This document shows positions 32,501 through 41,123 of a stretch of DNA of 64,000 nucleotides, one piece after another. Source of the DNA: an uncultured Oscillospiraceae bacterium (lineage in GTDB: Bacteria > Bacillota > Clostridia > Oscillospirales > Oscillospiraceae); assembly GCA_950075865.1 (NCBI GenBank), contig CATMVA010000004.1, positions 1 to 64,000 on the forward strand. Direction: 5' to 3'. Position 1 is the stretch's first letter. Each line of letters begins with the position of its first letter. The position numbers and the translations under genes are program-made. Below the pieces are notes generated by a model, which ran no database searches, was not told the origin of the DNA, and worked only from the letters and a program-made list of their open reading frames with translations.

Positions 32501-33477
32501 TTCCTATCCTCCCGTTTGCCCCTTCGCTCCTCGTCCTGTTCATACGCCTTAATGATCCGCTGGACGATGACGTGCCGCACCACATCGGCCCCGGTGAGGG
32601 TACAGATGGCGATGTCCTCCACGCCTTTTAAGACCCGCATAGCCTCCCGCAGGCCGCTGACCTTCTCGGTGGGCAGGTCGATCTGGGTCACGTCGCCCGT
32701 GATGACGATTTTCGACCCGAAGCCCATCCGGGTCAAAAACATCTTCATCTGCTCCCGGCTGGTGTTCTGGGCCTCGTCCAAGATAATGAAGCTGTCGTCC
32801 AGTGTCCGGCCCCGCATATAGGCCAGGGGGGCCACCTCAATGTTGCCCCGCTCCAGGTACTTCTGGTAGGTCTCGGCCCCCAACATCTCAAAAAGGGCGT
32901 CGTAGAGGGGCCGCAGGTAGGGGTCCACCTTGCTCTGGAGGTCGCCGGGCAAAAACCCCAGCCGCTCCCCCGCCTCCACGGCGGGCCGGGTGAGGATGAT
33001 GCGGTTGACCTCCCCCGCCCGGAAGGCGGCTACGGCGGCGGCCACCGCCAGATAGGTCTTGCCCGTACCGGCGGGGCCGATGCCTAATGTCACCAGGTTC
33101 TTGTGGATGGCGTCCACATACCGCTTCTGGCCCAGGGTCTTGGCCTTGATGGGCTTGCCCTTGGCGGTAACGCAGAGCACGTCGGCCGAGAACTGGCCGA
33201 TCTTGTCCTCGTTGCCCGCCTTCACCAGGTTCAGAATGTAGCGCACGTTCTGCTCGGTGATGCTCTCCCCCCGGCCGATGAGCTTGAGAAGCCCCTCCAA
33301 AGCCTTGACGGCAAAAATGACCTTCTCCCCATCTTCGCCTGAGACCTTCAGCTTGCCCTCCCGGCTCACCACGGTCACGCTCAGTTCCTTCTCAATGATC
33401 TTGACATTTTCATCCATAGCGCCAAAGAGGTTGACGGCCTCCTCCAGGCGCTCCACCGAAATGGTCTGTTCTACCAT
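32497..33477 (-). CDS. phoH: PhoH-like ATPase
   Basis: 326 residues from ATG 33477, with AAAGGAG upstream. Walker A GIGPAGTGKTYLA near residue 130, Walker B DSFIILDEAQN near 225 and the TGDVTQIDLP motif fit PhoH (RNA helicase/RNase-like P-loop). An upstream open frame to 33849 overlaps yqfD and is not used. Conserved partner of ybeY. Confidence 0.93.
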   Translation of the reverse strand: MVEQTISVERLEEAVNLFGAMDENVKIIEKELSVTVVSREGKLKVSGEDGEKVIFAVKALEGLLKLIGRGESITEQNVRYILNLVKAGNEDKIGQFSADVLCVTAKGKPIKAKTLGQKRYVDAIHKNLVTLGIGPAGTGKTYLAVAAAVAAFRAGEVNRIILTRPAVEAGERLGFLPGDLQSKVDPYLRPLYDALFEMLGAETYQKYLERGNIEVAPLAYMRGRTLDDSFIILDEAQNTSREQMKMFLTRMGFGSKIVITGDVTQIDLPTEKVSGLREAMRVLKGVEDIAICTLTGADVVRHVIVQRIIKAYEQDEERRGKREDRK

Positions 33478-33539
33478 ATGTTTTCTCCTTTGTATGGTTT
33501 CTCTCGTTCCTATCGCAAATCTGAAAGAGCTGGGGCACG

Positions 33540-34781
33540 TCATTGTCCCTGCGGGACAACGACCATGCCGGCAGACCCAAGGTCTGCCTGGAACCTTCCC
33601 AGCTCCTCCTTGCACTCGGCAACGAGCTGAACGGTCAGCATCCCGTTCCCCTCCCAGGCGGTGAAGGAGTGGCTGACCTCCTCCCCGGTCTCCCCCAGCA
33701 GCTCGGCGAGCTGTTCCAGCAGCCGCGCCTCCAGCATGGCCCGGGCAGCCTGGGGCTCCACCGGCACGGCGGAGGTCTCGTAGGCCCGGCAGGTCTCCCG
33801 CCGGAGGGCCACGGGCAGCACGGTCCCCCCGGGCAGGGTCAAGTTCCATGTCTCCGCTATTTTATCATACTTATCATAGGAAATTCCACCCTTTTCGGAA
33901 AAATTGAAGCGCCGGCCCAAAAATGTCAGGGACCAGCCGCTCCGCTCCTCCCCAGTGTAGCTCTTCACCGCGGCCTCCAACGGAATAGAGGCGGTCAGGG
34001 TCCGCCAGGTGCGGCCCTCCACCTTGCCCAGGGCCCGCACCGTCATGGGCGGCGGGATCACGTCCCCCACCAGGGGCTGGCCCATCTCCAGGCTCCCCCG
34101 GATGAGCACGTCCCCTGCCAACACCGTATCCCCTACGCTCACCGCCGGGTCCCCCGACCAAGCCTCCATCCGGGTGACGATCCCCGGCGCCCTGGCCACG
34201 ATGTCCCCCTGTAAGGACTCATCCACCATCTCAGGCTGGGCCAGGGCCTCCCGCACCACGATCTGGGCCCGGATGCCGTGGAGATTCACCGTGATCCAGG
34301 AAAGCTCCTTCAGGTTGAGCAGCACCTCATTGGTGATGCCCCTCAGGTCCAGGGAGGGCCCGTAGGCCCCCGGCTTGAGCCCCTGACGGCTCAGCTCGGT
34401 CAGAATGACCTGGGCAGGGATCCTCTCATTCCCCTCCACCTCCAGCACCAGAACAAACCGGGAGAGGAAGCACACCGCCGCCAGGGCCATGGCCAGCCCC
34501 ACCAGGAAGGCGTACCGCTTCCGGAACCGGAGAAGGAAAGGGGGCACCCCCTTCTTCTCCCCCGTGGAGACCGTGCAGCCCGTCCGGCCGGCCAACTCAT
34601 CCAGAGCCTTTCTGTCGGTCCAGGCCACCGTGAGCCGGAGGGTGTGGCTGTCAGGCTGCTCCATGTCCCAAAAGGCCAGCCCCTCCTGGGCGCAAAGGTT
34701 CAGAAACCGCTCGGGAAAGGCCCCGGTGACCTCCACCCGGACGCTGCCCCGCAAAAGATTGATGATCTGCCTTGCCGCCAT
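33540..34781 (-). CDS. yqfD: Sporulation protein YqfD
   Basis: 413 residues. A short cytoplasmic N-terminus (RGSVRVEVTGAFPERFLNLCA) is followed by one membrane helix near 90-112 (YAFLVGLAMALAAVCFLSRFVLVLEV) and a large extracytoplasmic domain with FtsQ/POTRA-like character. In Bacillus it is expressed in the mother cell under sigma-E. The final codons (VVVPQGQ) form a GTCCC/GGGAC palindrome near 33543-33559. Confidence 0.9.
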   Translation of the reverse strand: MAARQIINLLRGSVRVEVTGAFPERFLNLCAQEGLAFWDMEQPDSHTLRLTVAWTDRKALDELAGRTGCTVSTGEKKGVPPFLLRFRKRYAFLVGLAMALAAVCFLSRFVLVLEVEGNERIPAQVILTELSRQGLKPGAYGPSLDLRGITNEVLLNLKELSWITVNLHGIRAQIVVREALAQPEMVDESLQGDIVARAPGIVTRMEAWSGDPAVSVGDTVLAGDVLIRGSLEMGQPLVGDVIPPPMTVRALGKVEGRTWRTLTASIPLEAAVKSYTGEERSGWSLTFLGRRFNFSEKGGISYDKYDKIAETWNLTLPGGTVLPVALRRETCRAYETSAVPVEPQAARAMLEARLLEQLAELLGETGEEVSHSFTAWEGNGMLTVQLVAECKEELGRFQADLGSAGMVVVPQGQ

Positions 34782-34808
34782 GTTCCCATCTCCTTCTCCC
34801 TGAGCACC

Positions 34809-35087
34809 CTACTCAAGTTCTACCGATGCCACCGTCCCGGTGATGAGCAGCTCGCTGCCGTTCATGGCTTTCAGCTCCAGGCCCTCCCCCTTGACGCGCA
34901 CGATGAGCTTGCCCCCGCTGACCAGGATCTCCTCCCTCCCGTAGGCCAGGATCCCCTTGTGGTTCTCCATCCGCACCTCGTGCCGGCCGGTGAGCTCCAC
35001 CCGGGGCAGTCCCACCGTCTCGCCGGGGATGCCGAAGACCTGGGCGGTCTTCTCCAAAAAGCCCTCGTCCTTCCTGCTCCTGTCCAT
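34809..35087 (-). CDS. yqfC: Sporulation protein YqfC
   Basis: 92 residues. VELTGRHEVRMENHKGILAY and EILVSGGKLIVRVKGEGLELKAMNG are the YabP/YqfC fold, involved in spore coat assembly under sigma-E. The Shine-Dalgarno GGGAGGG is inside the 3' arm of a strong hairpin (35094-35135), and the ATG follows its T-tract directly. Confidence 0.9.
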   Translation of the reverse strand: MDRSRKDEGFLEKTAQVFGIPGETVGLPRVELTGRHEVRMENHKGILAYGREEILVSGGKLIVRVKGEGLELKAMNGSELLITGTVASVELE

Positions 35088-35088
35088 G

Positions 35089-35135
35089 AAAAACGCCCTC
35101 CCATTCCCGCTATTTATATGCGGGAAGGGAGGGCG
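35089..35135 (-). terminator. Hairpin overlapping the yqfC Shine-Dalgarno
   Basis: A 16-bp stem with one bulge (35120-35135 with 35094-35110), loop TATTTATAT, then five T on the minus strand. It is a good terminator for spoVAC, yet it contains the only yqfC Shine-Dalgarno and ends 2 nt before the yqfC ATG. Confidence 0.8.
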
Positions 35136-35147
35136 GTATGAGGGAGG

Positions 35148-35591
35148 CTATCCCAGCCCCAGCAGAATGAGGATAACGCCGTAGAGCACACTGGCGCTGA
35201 TGCCGAAGACCAGCACCGGCCCGGCGATGACGAACATCTTGGCCGCCACCCCCAGCACCAGTCCCTCGCTCTTGAATTCCAGCGCCGGGGAGACCACCGC
35301 GTTGGCAAAACCCGTGATGGGCACCAACGTACCCGCCCCGGCATGCTTGGCGATCTTGTCGAAGATCCCCAGCCCGGTGAGCACTGCCGAGAGGAGAATG
35401 AGGGACACCGACACGGCGGCCGAGGCGTCGTCCTTCTCCAGCCCCCAGGACTGATAGCAGTTCAGCAGCGCCTGCCCCAGAGTGCAGATCAAGCCCCCTA
35501 CGCAGAAAGCCCAGATACAGTTTTTCAGGGTAGGCGAGGACTTGGATTTCCCGTTGACGTATTTCCCATAATCGGTATTGGTCATATCCAT
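35148..35591 (-). CDS. spoVAC: Stage V sporulation protein AC
   Basis: 147 residues with four to five membrane segments. NCIWAFCVGGLICTLGQALL and AGAGTLVPITGFANAVVSPALEFKSEG are SpoVAC signatures. It is part of the inner-membrane channel that moves dipicolinic acid into the forespore. spoVAD and spoVAE, usually adjacent, are absent here. AAAAGGAGG is the Shine-Dalgarno, within a hairpin (35600-35633). Confidence 0.92.
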   Translation of the reverse strand: MDMTNTDYGKYVNGKSKSSPTLKNCIWAFCVGGLICTLGQALLNCYQSWGLEKDDASAAVSVSLILLSAVLTGLGIFDKIAKHAGAGTLVPITGFANAVVSPALEFKSEGLVLGVAAKMFVIAGPVLVFGISASVLYGVILILLGLG

Positions 35592-35633
35592 AAAAAAGCC
35601 TCCTTTTCCCGGTTATCTTTCCCGGAAAAGGAG
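35592..35633 (-). terminator. Terminator-like hairpin overlapping the spoVAC Shine-Dalgarno
   Basis: Perfect CTCCTTTTCC/GGAAAAGGAG stem (35600-35609 with 35624-35633), then GC and six T, then the ATG of spoVAC. The Shine-Dalgarno is in the 3' arm. Confidence 0.6.
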
Positions 35634-35645
35634 ACTTCATGCACG

Positions 35646-35677
35646 AAAAAACGGCCCGGCGGAACTCCGCCGGGCCG
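35646..35677 (-). terminator. Terminator of the membrane-protein gene
   Basis: A perfect stem CGGCCCGGCGGA/TCCGCCGGGCCG followed on the minus strand by TTTTTTC, 10 nt past the stop at 35687. Confidence 0.9.
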
Positions 35678-35686
35678 CTTCGGTTT

Positions 35687-36472
35687 TTACATCAGCTTCA
35701 CGGTGTAGTAGACCGCCGTCACAAAGAGCCAGGCCACCTCCACGGCGCACAGCACCATAATGGGCAGGGCCAGCAGGGTGCAGACCAGCACCGCCAGAGA
35801 CACGACCGTCCCTCCATAGAGGAAGGTGTAGTTGACCTCCTTGGGCAGGATACGGCGCTTCTCCTCCCGCCACTCCAGGACCCCGTTCCCGGCTTGGAGC
35901 TTCCGGCACAGCACGGCCAGGGCCAGCAGGGCCAGCACGGCGCCGATCACATAGAGATAGCAGAAGACCGCCTTGCCGCCCCCCAGGCCCCGATTGCAGA
36001 CCCAAAGCCCGATGAGGACCACCGCCCCCTGGCAGGAGAGCAGGAAGAATTCCCGCTGATAGAGGTAGTAGAGGATGGCCAGCACAGCCACGGCCAGCAC
36101 CAGGAAACACATGAGCAGGATCCCCGGCTCGCCGAAGAACTTGGCGGCCAGACAGCCCCCTCCGATCCCCAGCATCATCAGGCACAGGATGATAGGCAAG
36201 GTGACGCTCTTCTTCTCCCGCGCGGAACGGACCCAAAGCCAGGCCCCTCCGGCAGCGGCCGCCAGGGCTATCCAGCCGGCCACGGGGATCACTTTCTCCA
36301 GCACCAGCCGGAGCTGCAGGGTCTTGGGCCCGTAATGGCACCAGTAGCGGTTGAGCAGCAGGAGCAGGAACTCCAGCACCGCGCCCCCGGCCACCCAGTA
36401 CAGGATGCGGTTGAGGGCTTCCTCCTCGGCCTTGGCCTTGGCCGCTTTCACTTGTTTCATATTCTTGTTCAT
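35687..36472 (-). CDS. Polytopic membrane protein of unknown function
   Basis: 261 residues from ATG 36472 (GGGAGAG upstream), about seven hydrophobic helices and a short Lys/Glu-rich N-terminus (KAAKAKAEEEALNR). No known domain is recognised. It is upstream of spoVAC but separated from it by a strong terminator. Confidence 0.75.
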   Translation of the reverse strand: MNKNMKQVKAAKAKAEEEALNRILYWVAGGAVLEFLLLLLNRYWCHYGPKTLQLRLVLEKVIPVAGWIALAAAAGGAWLWVRSAREKKSVTLPIILCLMMLGIGGGCLAAKFFGEPGILLMCFLVLAVAVLAILYYLYQREFFLLSCQGAVVLIGLWVCNRGLGGGKAVFCYLYVIGAVLALLALAVLCRKLQAGNGVLEWREEKRRILPKEVNYTFLYGGTVVSLAVLVCTLLALPIMVLCAVEVAWLFVTAVYYTVKLM

Positions 36473-36629
36473 GGATATCTCTCCCGAAACACCCGCGCCC
36501 TGCGGGTATTGTGTCAAGTCAGTATCGCACACTTGGGATTATTTTACCAGATTTTTCTCCCGTTTGCAACAGAAAAAAATCCGGTTTTCTCCCTTTCAGA
36601 TTTCTTTCGCATTTGTAAACGTTTTGTTG

Positions 36630-36657
36630 TTGTTTTTCCCTATCATCATGATATAAT
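36630..36657 (+). promoter_or_regulatory. Promoter of the deacetylase-cdd operon
   Basis: TATAAT at 36652-36657 with TTGTTT (36630-36635, 16 bp) or TTGTTG (36627-36632, 19 bp) as the -35. A 120-nt leader follows with no clear element. Confidence 0.5.
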
Positions 36658-36780
36658 GGTATCAAACCGGCAAAACTAACATACCGCAACAACTTGGCGC
36701 TTCTGCGGTCTGCGGGCATATCCCCCTGTGCCCGGGCGGTCCCGCCTTATATTCTGACTTGGAAACGAGGCTTTTATCCT

Positions 36781-38028
36781 ATGAAATTACTTCTGAAACG
36801 ATTTCTCCCCCTGAGCCTGGCCCTGGCCCTCCTTCTGGGCCTGGCCGGCTGCGGAAAAAAAGAACCCGGCACCGCCGGGAGCACCGCCCCCTCGGAGAGC
36901 GTGGAACCCACCCCCTCCCCCACCCCCGAGCCTGAGGACACCGCCGAGCCCTACACCCCCGAGGTCCCCCTGGTGGCCTGGGGCAAAAACAAGGTGGTGG
37001 AGCACATCTTCTTCCACCCGGTCATCGCCTACCCCCAGTGGGCCTTTCACGACTGCCCCTCCTCCAAGTCCCAGAAGGAGGGCCTGGACGACTGGATGGT
37101 GACGGTGGATGAGTACAACAAGATCCTCCAGAACCTCTACGACAAGGGCTACGTGCTGGTCAGCATGAACGACGTGTGGAGCGAGTACACCACCGAGAGC
37201 GGCGAAACACGGATGCAGCGCAACACCCTGATGATCCCCGAGGGGAAAAAGCCCCTCATCATCTCCTTTGATGACACCAACTACTACGACTATATGCTGG
37301 AGGAGGGCTTCACCTCCAAGCTGGTCATCGCCACCGACGGGGAGATCTGGGCCGAGTGCACCGATCCCTATACCGGAGAGACCTTCCTGACCCAGGATCT
37401 GGACGCCATCACCATTCTGGACAAGTTCATCCGGGAGCACCCCGACTTCTCCCCCTTCGGGGTGAAGGGCTGCCTCTCCCTCACGGGCTACCAGGGCATT
37501 CTGGGCTACCGCACCAACACCGACTCGGCCCATGCCAATGACGCCGCCTTCGAGGCCAACCGCCAGAGGGAGATCGAAGCCGTCAAGCCCATCATCCGGC
37601 GGCTCAAGGAGACTGGCTGGTACTTCGGTTCCCATACCTGGGGCCACATCAACCTGTCCAACAAGAGCCTGAGCTATATCCAACAGGACACCCAAAAGTG
37701 GGCCGATGAGGTGGGCAGCCTGGTGGGCCCCACCCAGATCCTGTTCTACCCCCACGGCGCCCGGCCCGACGGGGACCATGACCAAGGGGAGGACTACGGC
37801 GAGCAGTTCAAATGGCTCCAGAGCCAGGGCTTCCGCATCTTCGCCAGCGTGGGCACCGAGTCCTACTCCCAGATCAAAAAGACCATCTCAGCCGTGATCT
37901 GCGATCGGCTCCACCCCGACGGTAAGACCCTGCGCAGCGGTAAAGCCCGGGAGAAATACCTGAAATTCTATGACGCCAAAGAGATCATCGACCTGGACGT
38001 CCGGCCCGACCTGGGCGTGACCTGGTAA
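36781..38028 (+). CDS. Polysaccharide deacetylase-family lipoprotein
   Basis: 415 residues. Signal with lipobox LLLGLAGC, then a Ser/Thr-Pro-rich linker (about 25-55). The NodB-like domain shows IISFDDTNYYDY (the motif-1 D-D), SHTWGHINLS (the HxxxH Zn motif) and ILFYPHGARPDGDHD. It probably removes acetyl groups from a wall or capsule sugar outside the membrane. ACGAGG precedes the ATG. It lies 14 nt before cdd. Confidence 0.87.
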   Translation: MKLLLKRFLPLSLALALLLGLAGCGKKEPGTAGSTAPSESVEPTPSPTPEPEDTAEPYTPEVPLVAWGKNKVVEHIFFHPVIAYPQWAFHDCPSSKSQKEGLDDWMVTVDEYNKILQNLYDKGYVLVSMNDVWSEYTTESGETRMQRNTLMIPEGKKPLIISFDDTNYYDYMLEEGFTSKLVIATDGEIWAECTDPYTGETFLTQDLDAITILDKFIREHPDFSPFGVKGCLSLTGYQGILGYRTNTDSAHANDAAFEANRQREIEAVKPIIRRLKETGWYFGSHTWGHINLSNKSLSYIQQDTQKWADEVGSLVGPTQILFYPHGARPDGDHDQGEDYGEQFKWLQSQGFRIFASVGTESYSQIKKTISAVICDRLHPDGKTLRSGKAREKYLKFYDAKEIIDLDVRPDLGVTW

Positions 38029-38042
38029 AGGAGGAACCTTCT

Positions 38043-38435
38043 ATGACCGACCGTGAACTGGCCGAGCTGGCTTACAACATGCTGGACAAGTCCTACTGCC
38101 CCTACTCCCACTTCCCCGTGGGGGCCGCCCTTCTCTGCGCCGACGGCACGGTCTTCACCGGCTGCAACGTGGAGAACGCCGCCTACGGCTCCTGCATCTG
38201 CGCCGAGCGTACCGCCCTCGTCAAGGCGGTGAGCGAAGGACACCGGGAGTTTGTGAAGCTGGCCGTGGTGGGCAGGGGGGCCGACCCCTGCTGGCCCTGC
38301 GGCGCCTGCCGCCAGATGCTGAACGAGTTTGCCCCCGACCTGGAGATCGTAGTGGGCAACGGCGCAAAAGAGCTGGTCCATACCACCCTCTCTCAGCTCC
38401 TCCCCCACAGCTTCGGGCCCCTTTCCCTCTCCTGA
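38043..38435 (+). CDS. cdd: Cytidine deaminase
   Basis: 130 residues, tetrameric-type CDA. TGCNVENAAYGSCICAERTAL holds the Zn Cys and catalytic Glu, and CWPCGACRQ the other two Zn Cys. It converts (deoxy)cytidine to uridine for salvage. AAAGGAGGAA precedes the ATG. In many Firmicutes cdd lies between ybeY/dgkA and era; here it is about 6 kb away behind the deacetylase. Confidence 0.95.
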   Translation: MTDRELAELAYNMLDKSYCPYSHFPVGAALLCADGTVFTGCNVENAAYGSCICAERTALVKAVSEGHREFVKLAVVGRGADPCWPCGACRQMLNEFAPDLEIVVGNGAKELVHTTLSQLLPHSFGPLSLS

Positions 38436-38512
38436 GCGGATTTTTTGTATAAATCTCTCCTCATTGGTCTATCCTAACCCCGGGAATCCATTTTGAGGAG
38501 GTTTCTTGAAAC

Positions 38513-38725
38513 ATGATCATGGATAAGATCGCCTTGGTCCTCGCCATCGTAGGCGGACTCAACTGGGGCAGCATCGGCATCTTCGGCTTCGACGTGGTGT
38601 CCTTCCTGTTCGGCGGCGCCAACAGCGCCCTGAGCCGGGTGGTCTACACCTTGGTGGGCCTGGCTGCCATCTGGTGCATTTCTCTGCTGTTCCGCGAGAG
38701 CGACCCCGTGGAAGACCGAGGGTAA
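38513..38725 (+). CDS. DUF378 small membrane protein
   Basis: 70 residues with two membrane helices. LAIVGGLNWGSIGIFGFDVV is the DUF378 signature. Function is not known. GAGGAGG precedes ATG 38513. A strong terminator follows. Confidence 0.9.
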   Translation: MIMDKIALVLAIVGGLNWGSIGIFGFDVVSFLFGGANSALSRVVYTLVGLAAIWCISLLFRESDPVEDRG

Positions 38726-38739
38726 GCCTTGCCAGCTAC

Positions 38740-38776
38740 AAAAACGCCGTCCGGCCATGAGCCGGACGGCGTTTTT
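38740..38776. terminator. Bidirectional terminator
   Basis: A perfect AAAAACGCCGTCCGGC/GCCGGACGGCGTTTTT stem between DUF378 and the converging LTA-synthase-like gene. Confidence 0.9.
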
Positions 38777-38797
38777 CCTTTTTCGGAAGGGGACCGG

Positions 38798-40897
38798 TCA
38801 GACCCTGCTGCCCCCGTCCCCGCTCCCGGTATCCCCAGGCGGCCCGCTCTCCTCCGTTCCGCCGGGGGAGGCGGGAGCGGTGGGAGAGGTGGGCGTATCG
38901 GAATGGTCCCGGTAGCTGTAATCGGGGGCGTCCTCCATATCCGGAGCGATCACGTCGGGCACCCTGTCCACCACGGTCTGCCGGACCCGGGAGCCGGTCA
39001 GGGCCTCGGTGATGAGGTTCTGTCCGTAGAGGGTGTCGTAGACGATGGTGCGGTAACGCTTCATGATGGGCTCATACTCCGCCGGGATCTCGCTGGAGGG
39101 GTTACCCTCCACGTCCAGGAAGAACCGGTCCCGGTACAGAAGCATCTTCTTCTGGACCATATCCACCCAGGTGTAGTAGAGGGGCTTGGGCAGCCCGGCC
39201 CAGTCCAGCATACGGCTGCCCACACTGGTGGTGCTCAGGTTCTCGGGCACCTCCAACTCGGCGCCATAATTGTTCCACACCAGATAGTTGGTGTGGAGCA
39301 TGGCCTTCATCTCCTCGGGGTTCCAGTCGGTGGTGACGGCGGTGGAAACATAGCCCAGCCGGTCAAAGAGAGTATCGCTCTCGGCCAGATCAAAGTGGGG
39401 AGAAGGAAGGTGGTCCCCCATGAAGATCACGATGGTGGGCTCCTCCACCTTGGAGAAATAGTCGATGAGCTTACCCAGGGCGGCGTCGGCATCGTACAGG
39501 CCGTGGAGCAGGGAGTCAAAAACCCCCACGTCGGCCTCCTCGGTGATCCGGTCGCTCTCAAAGCCCACCGGAGCGGGGTCGTCGTACTTGGCGCTGCCGA
39601 AGGGCATGTGGTTTTCCATGTTCATGCCGAAGAGGAAGATGGGCTTCCCCTCCTCCTTCTCCTCGAACCGGGCGATCATCTCGTCAGCCCAACAGTCGTC
39701 GGACACATAGTTTCCGTTGTAGGTGTGGGTATTGTACCGCAGCTCGGTGACAAAATCCTCCCGGAAATAGATGTTCTCAAAGCCGATGGCCGGCAGGTGC
39801 TGGACCCGGCCATAAAGCTCGTTGGTGTGGGAGTGGACATAGGTGGACTGGTACCCCTGGGCGGCGAAGGCCCGGACCAGGGAGGGGATCCGCTCATAGG
39901 CCCCCGGCGGGGAGATAGTGGTGATGATCTCCTCACCCTGGAGCAGGTTGGTGGACACCCCGGTCAAAATCTCCATCTCGGCCACGCCAGTGCCCCCGGA
40001 GAAGGCACAGGTGTAGAAGTCCCCCGCCGGGTACTCCCCTGCCAGAGCGTGGTAGTTGGGCAGCGGGTCGGAGGTGTAGGTCACGTTGGGCAGCCTGGTG
40101 GGGTCAAAGAAGCTCTCGGACAGAAGGACCACTACGTTGGGCTTGACTTCGGGGGTGGCCACCCGGCGGGCCCCCGAGGCGATCTCCAGCAGGATCCGGT
40201 TCATGTTGTCCTCGTTATACTCGTCGGGCTCCACCAGAACATTGCGCCGGGCGGCCGCGTACATGCCGGCCAGGACCCCCAGCCGGTCGTTCCGCATGGC
40301 CTGGTTCTCCCCCTCCTCCTTGTCGTCCAGCAGGGCACCGGTGGCGGGCAGGGTGAGGACCACCACCAGAGCCACCGCCACAGCCCCGGCGGTGAGCAGC
40401 CTTTGCCACCAGGGGATCTGAATCACGGGCCGGTTCCAGAGAAACACCAGGAACAGAAGGGCCAGGGCGATGAGAATGGCGATCCAGGTCCCCTGACCGA
40501 TGTCCGCGTCGGGACCCAGGAACCCGGCGATCTGGGCGGCCTGACCGATCATGGCCAAGTCGCTGAAGAGCAGAGGGACCCCGTTCACCGCCAGCTTCAG
40601 ATGGCTGGCGATGGACAGCAGGAAGCAGGGCACCATGGTGCACAGCACCCCAAACAGCAGGCTGGTGGTCAGCCGCTCCAGCAGGATCTGGACCAGCAGG
40701 AGGACCACATAGGTCACCACCGTCGCCCAAGGCTGGGCCAGCATCCATTCCCAGGCCGCCGGGACCGACTGGAGCATGATGAGCTGGCAGAGAAAAACCG
40801 TGGCCAGGGGCGCAAAGGCGCAGATCGGCCCCCGGGCCCCCCGCTCGGTCCGGCGGTACCAGCGCAGATTCTGTTGTCCCGCCTCCCGCATCCCCAT
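38798..40897 (-). CDS. LTA synthase-family phosphoglycerol transferase
   Basis: 699 residues. Five or so membrane helices (about 25-215) precede an extracellular sulfatase-fold domain: VVVLLSESFFDPT (metal Glu), SGGTGVAEMEILTG (nucleophile Thr), YVHSHTNELYGR and IVIFMGDHLPSPH. It moves glycerophosphate from phosphatidylglycerol to a glycolipid or glycan. The C-terminal ~40 residues are Pro/Gly/Ser-rich. GAGGAGAAG precedes the ATG. Single-gene unit. Confidence 0.92.
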   Translation of the reverse strand: MGMREAGQQNLRWYRRTERGARGPICAFAPLATVFLCQLIMLQSVPAAWEWMLAQPWATVVTYVVLLLVQILLERLTTSLLFGVLCTMVPCFLLSIASHLKLAVNGVPLLFSDLAMIGQAAQIAGFLGPDADIGQGTWIAILIALALLFLVFLWNRPVIQIPWWQRLLTAGAVAVALVVVLTLPATGALLDDKEEGENQAMRNDRLGVLAGMYAAARRNVLVEPDEYNEDNMNRILLEIASGARRVATPEVKPNVVVLLSESFFDPTRLPNVTYTSDPLPNYHALAGEYPAGDFYTCAFSGGTGVAEMEILTGVSTNLLQGEEIITTISPPGAYERIPSLVRAFAAQGYQSTYVHSHTNELYGRVQHLPAIGFENIYFREDFVTELRYNTHTYNGNYVSDDCWADEMIARFEEKEEGKPIFLFGMNMENHMPFGSAKYDDPAPVGFESDRITEEADVGVFDSLLHGLYDADAALGKLIDYFSKVEEPTIVIFMGDHLPSPHFDLAESDTLFDRLGYVSTAVTTDWNPEEMKAMLHTNYLVWNNYGAELEVPENLSTTSVGSRMLDWAGLPKPLYYTWVDMVQKKMLLYRDRFFLDVEGNPSSEIPAEYEPIMKRYRTIVYDTLYGQNLITEALTGSRVRQTVVDRVPDVIAPDMEDAPDYSYRDHSDTPTSPTAPASPGGTEESGPPGDTGSGDGGSRV

Positions 40898-40944
40898 GTG
40901 CTCTTCTCCTCGTTTTCGACATTCGACAGATTAACAACCAAACT

Positions 40945-40973
40945 ATTTTACCAGTTGATAAGAGTGTTGTCAA
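40945..40973 (-). promoter_or_regulatory. Promoter of the LTA-synthase-like gene
   Basis: Minus-strand TTGACA (40968-40973), 17 bp, TAAAAT (40945-40950). The rest of 40974-41123 holds only a weak GCCCC/GGGGC hairpin (about 41017-41038) that may end cysS. Confidence 0.7.
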
Positions 40974-41123
40974 TGCGGCGGGGGGTTACACAAACCTTAA
41001 AAATTCTCCCCATCAAGCCCCACCGGATTTTGCGGGGCATGACCTATAAATTTGTTGCTGAGCGGCCGGGGGCGAGCCGCCCGGCGGCTGTTTTATTTGC
41101 CCTGTTTTACTTGATGAACGGGC

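Noticed and set aside
33543..33559. TTGTCCC-TGC-GGGACAA hairpin as a terminator
   Set aside because: It is within the last codons of yqfD (VVVPQGQ) and has no T-tract.
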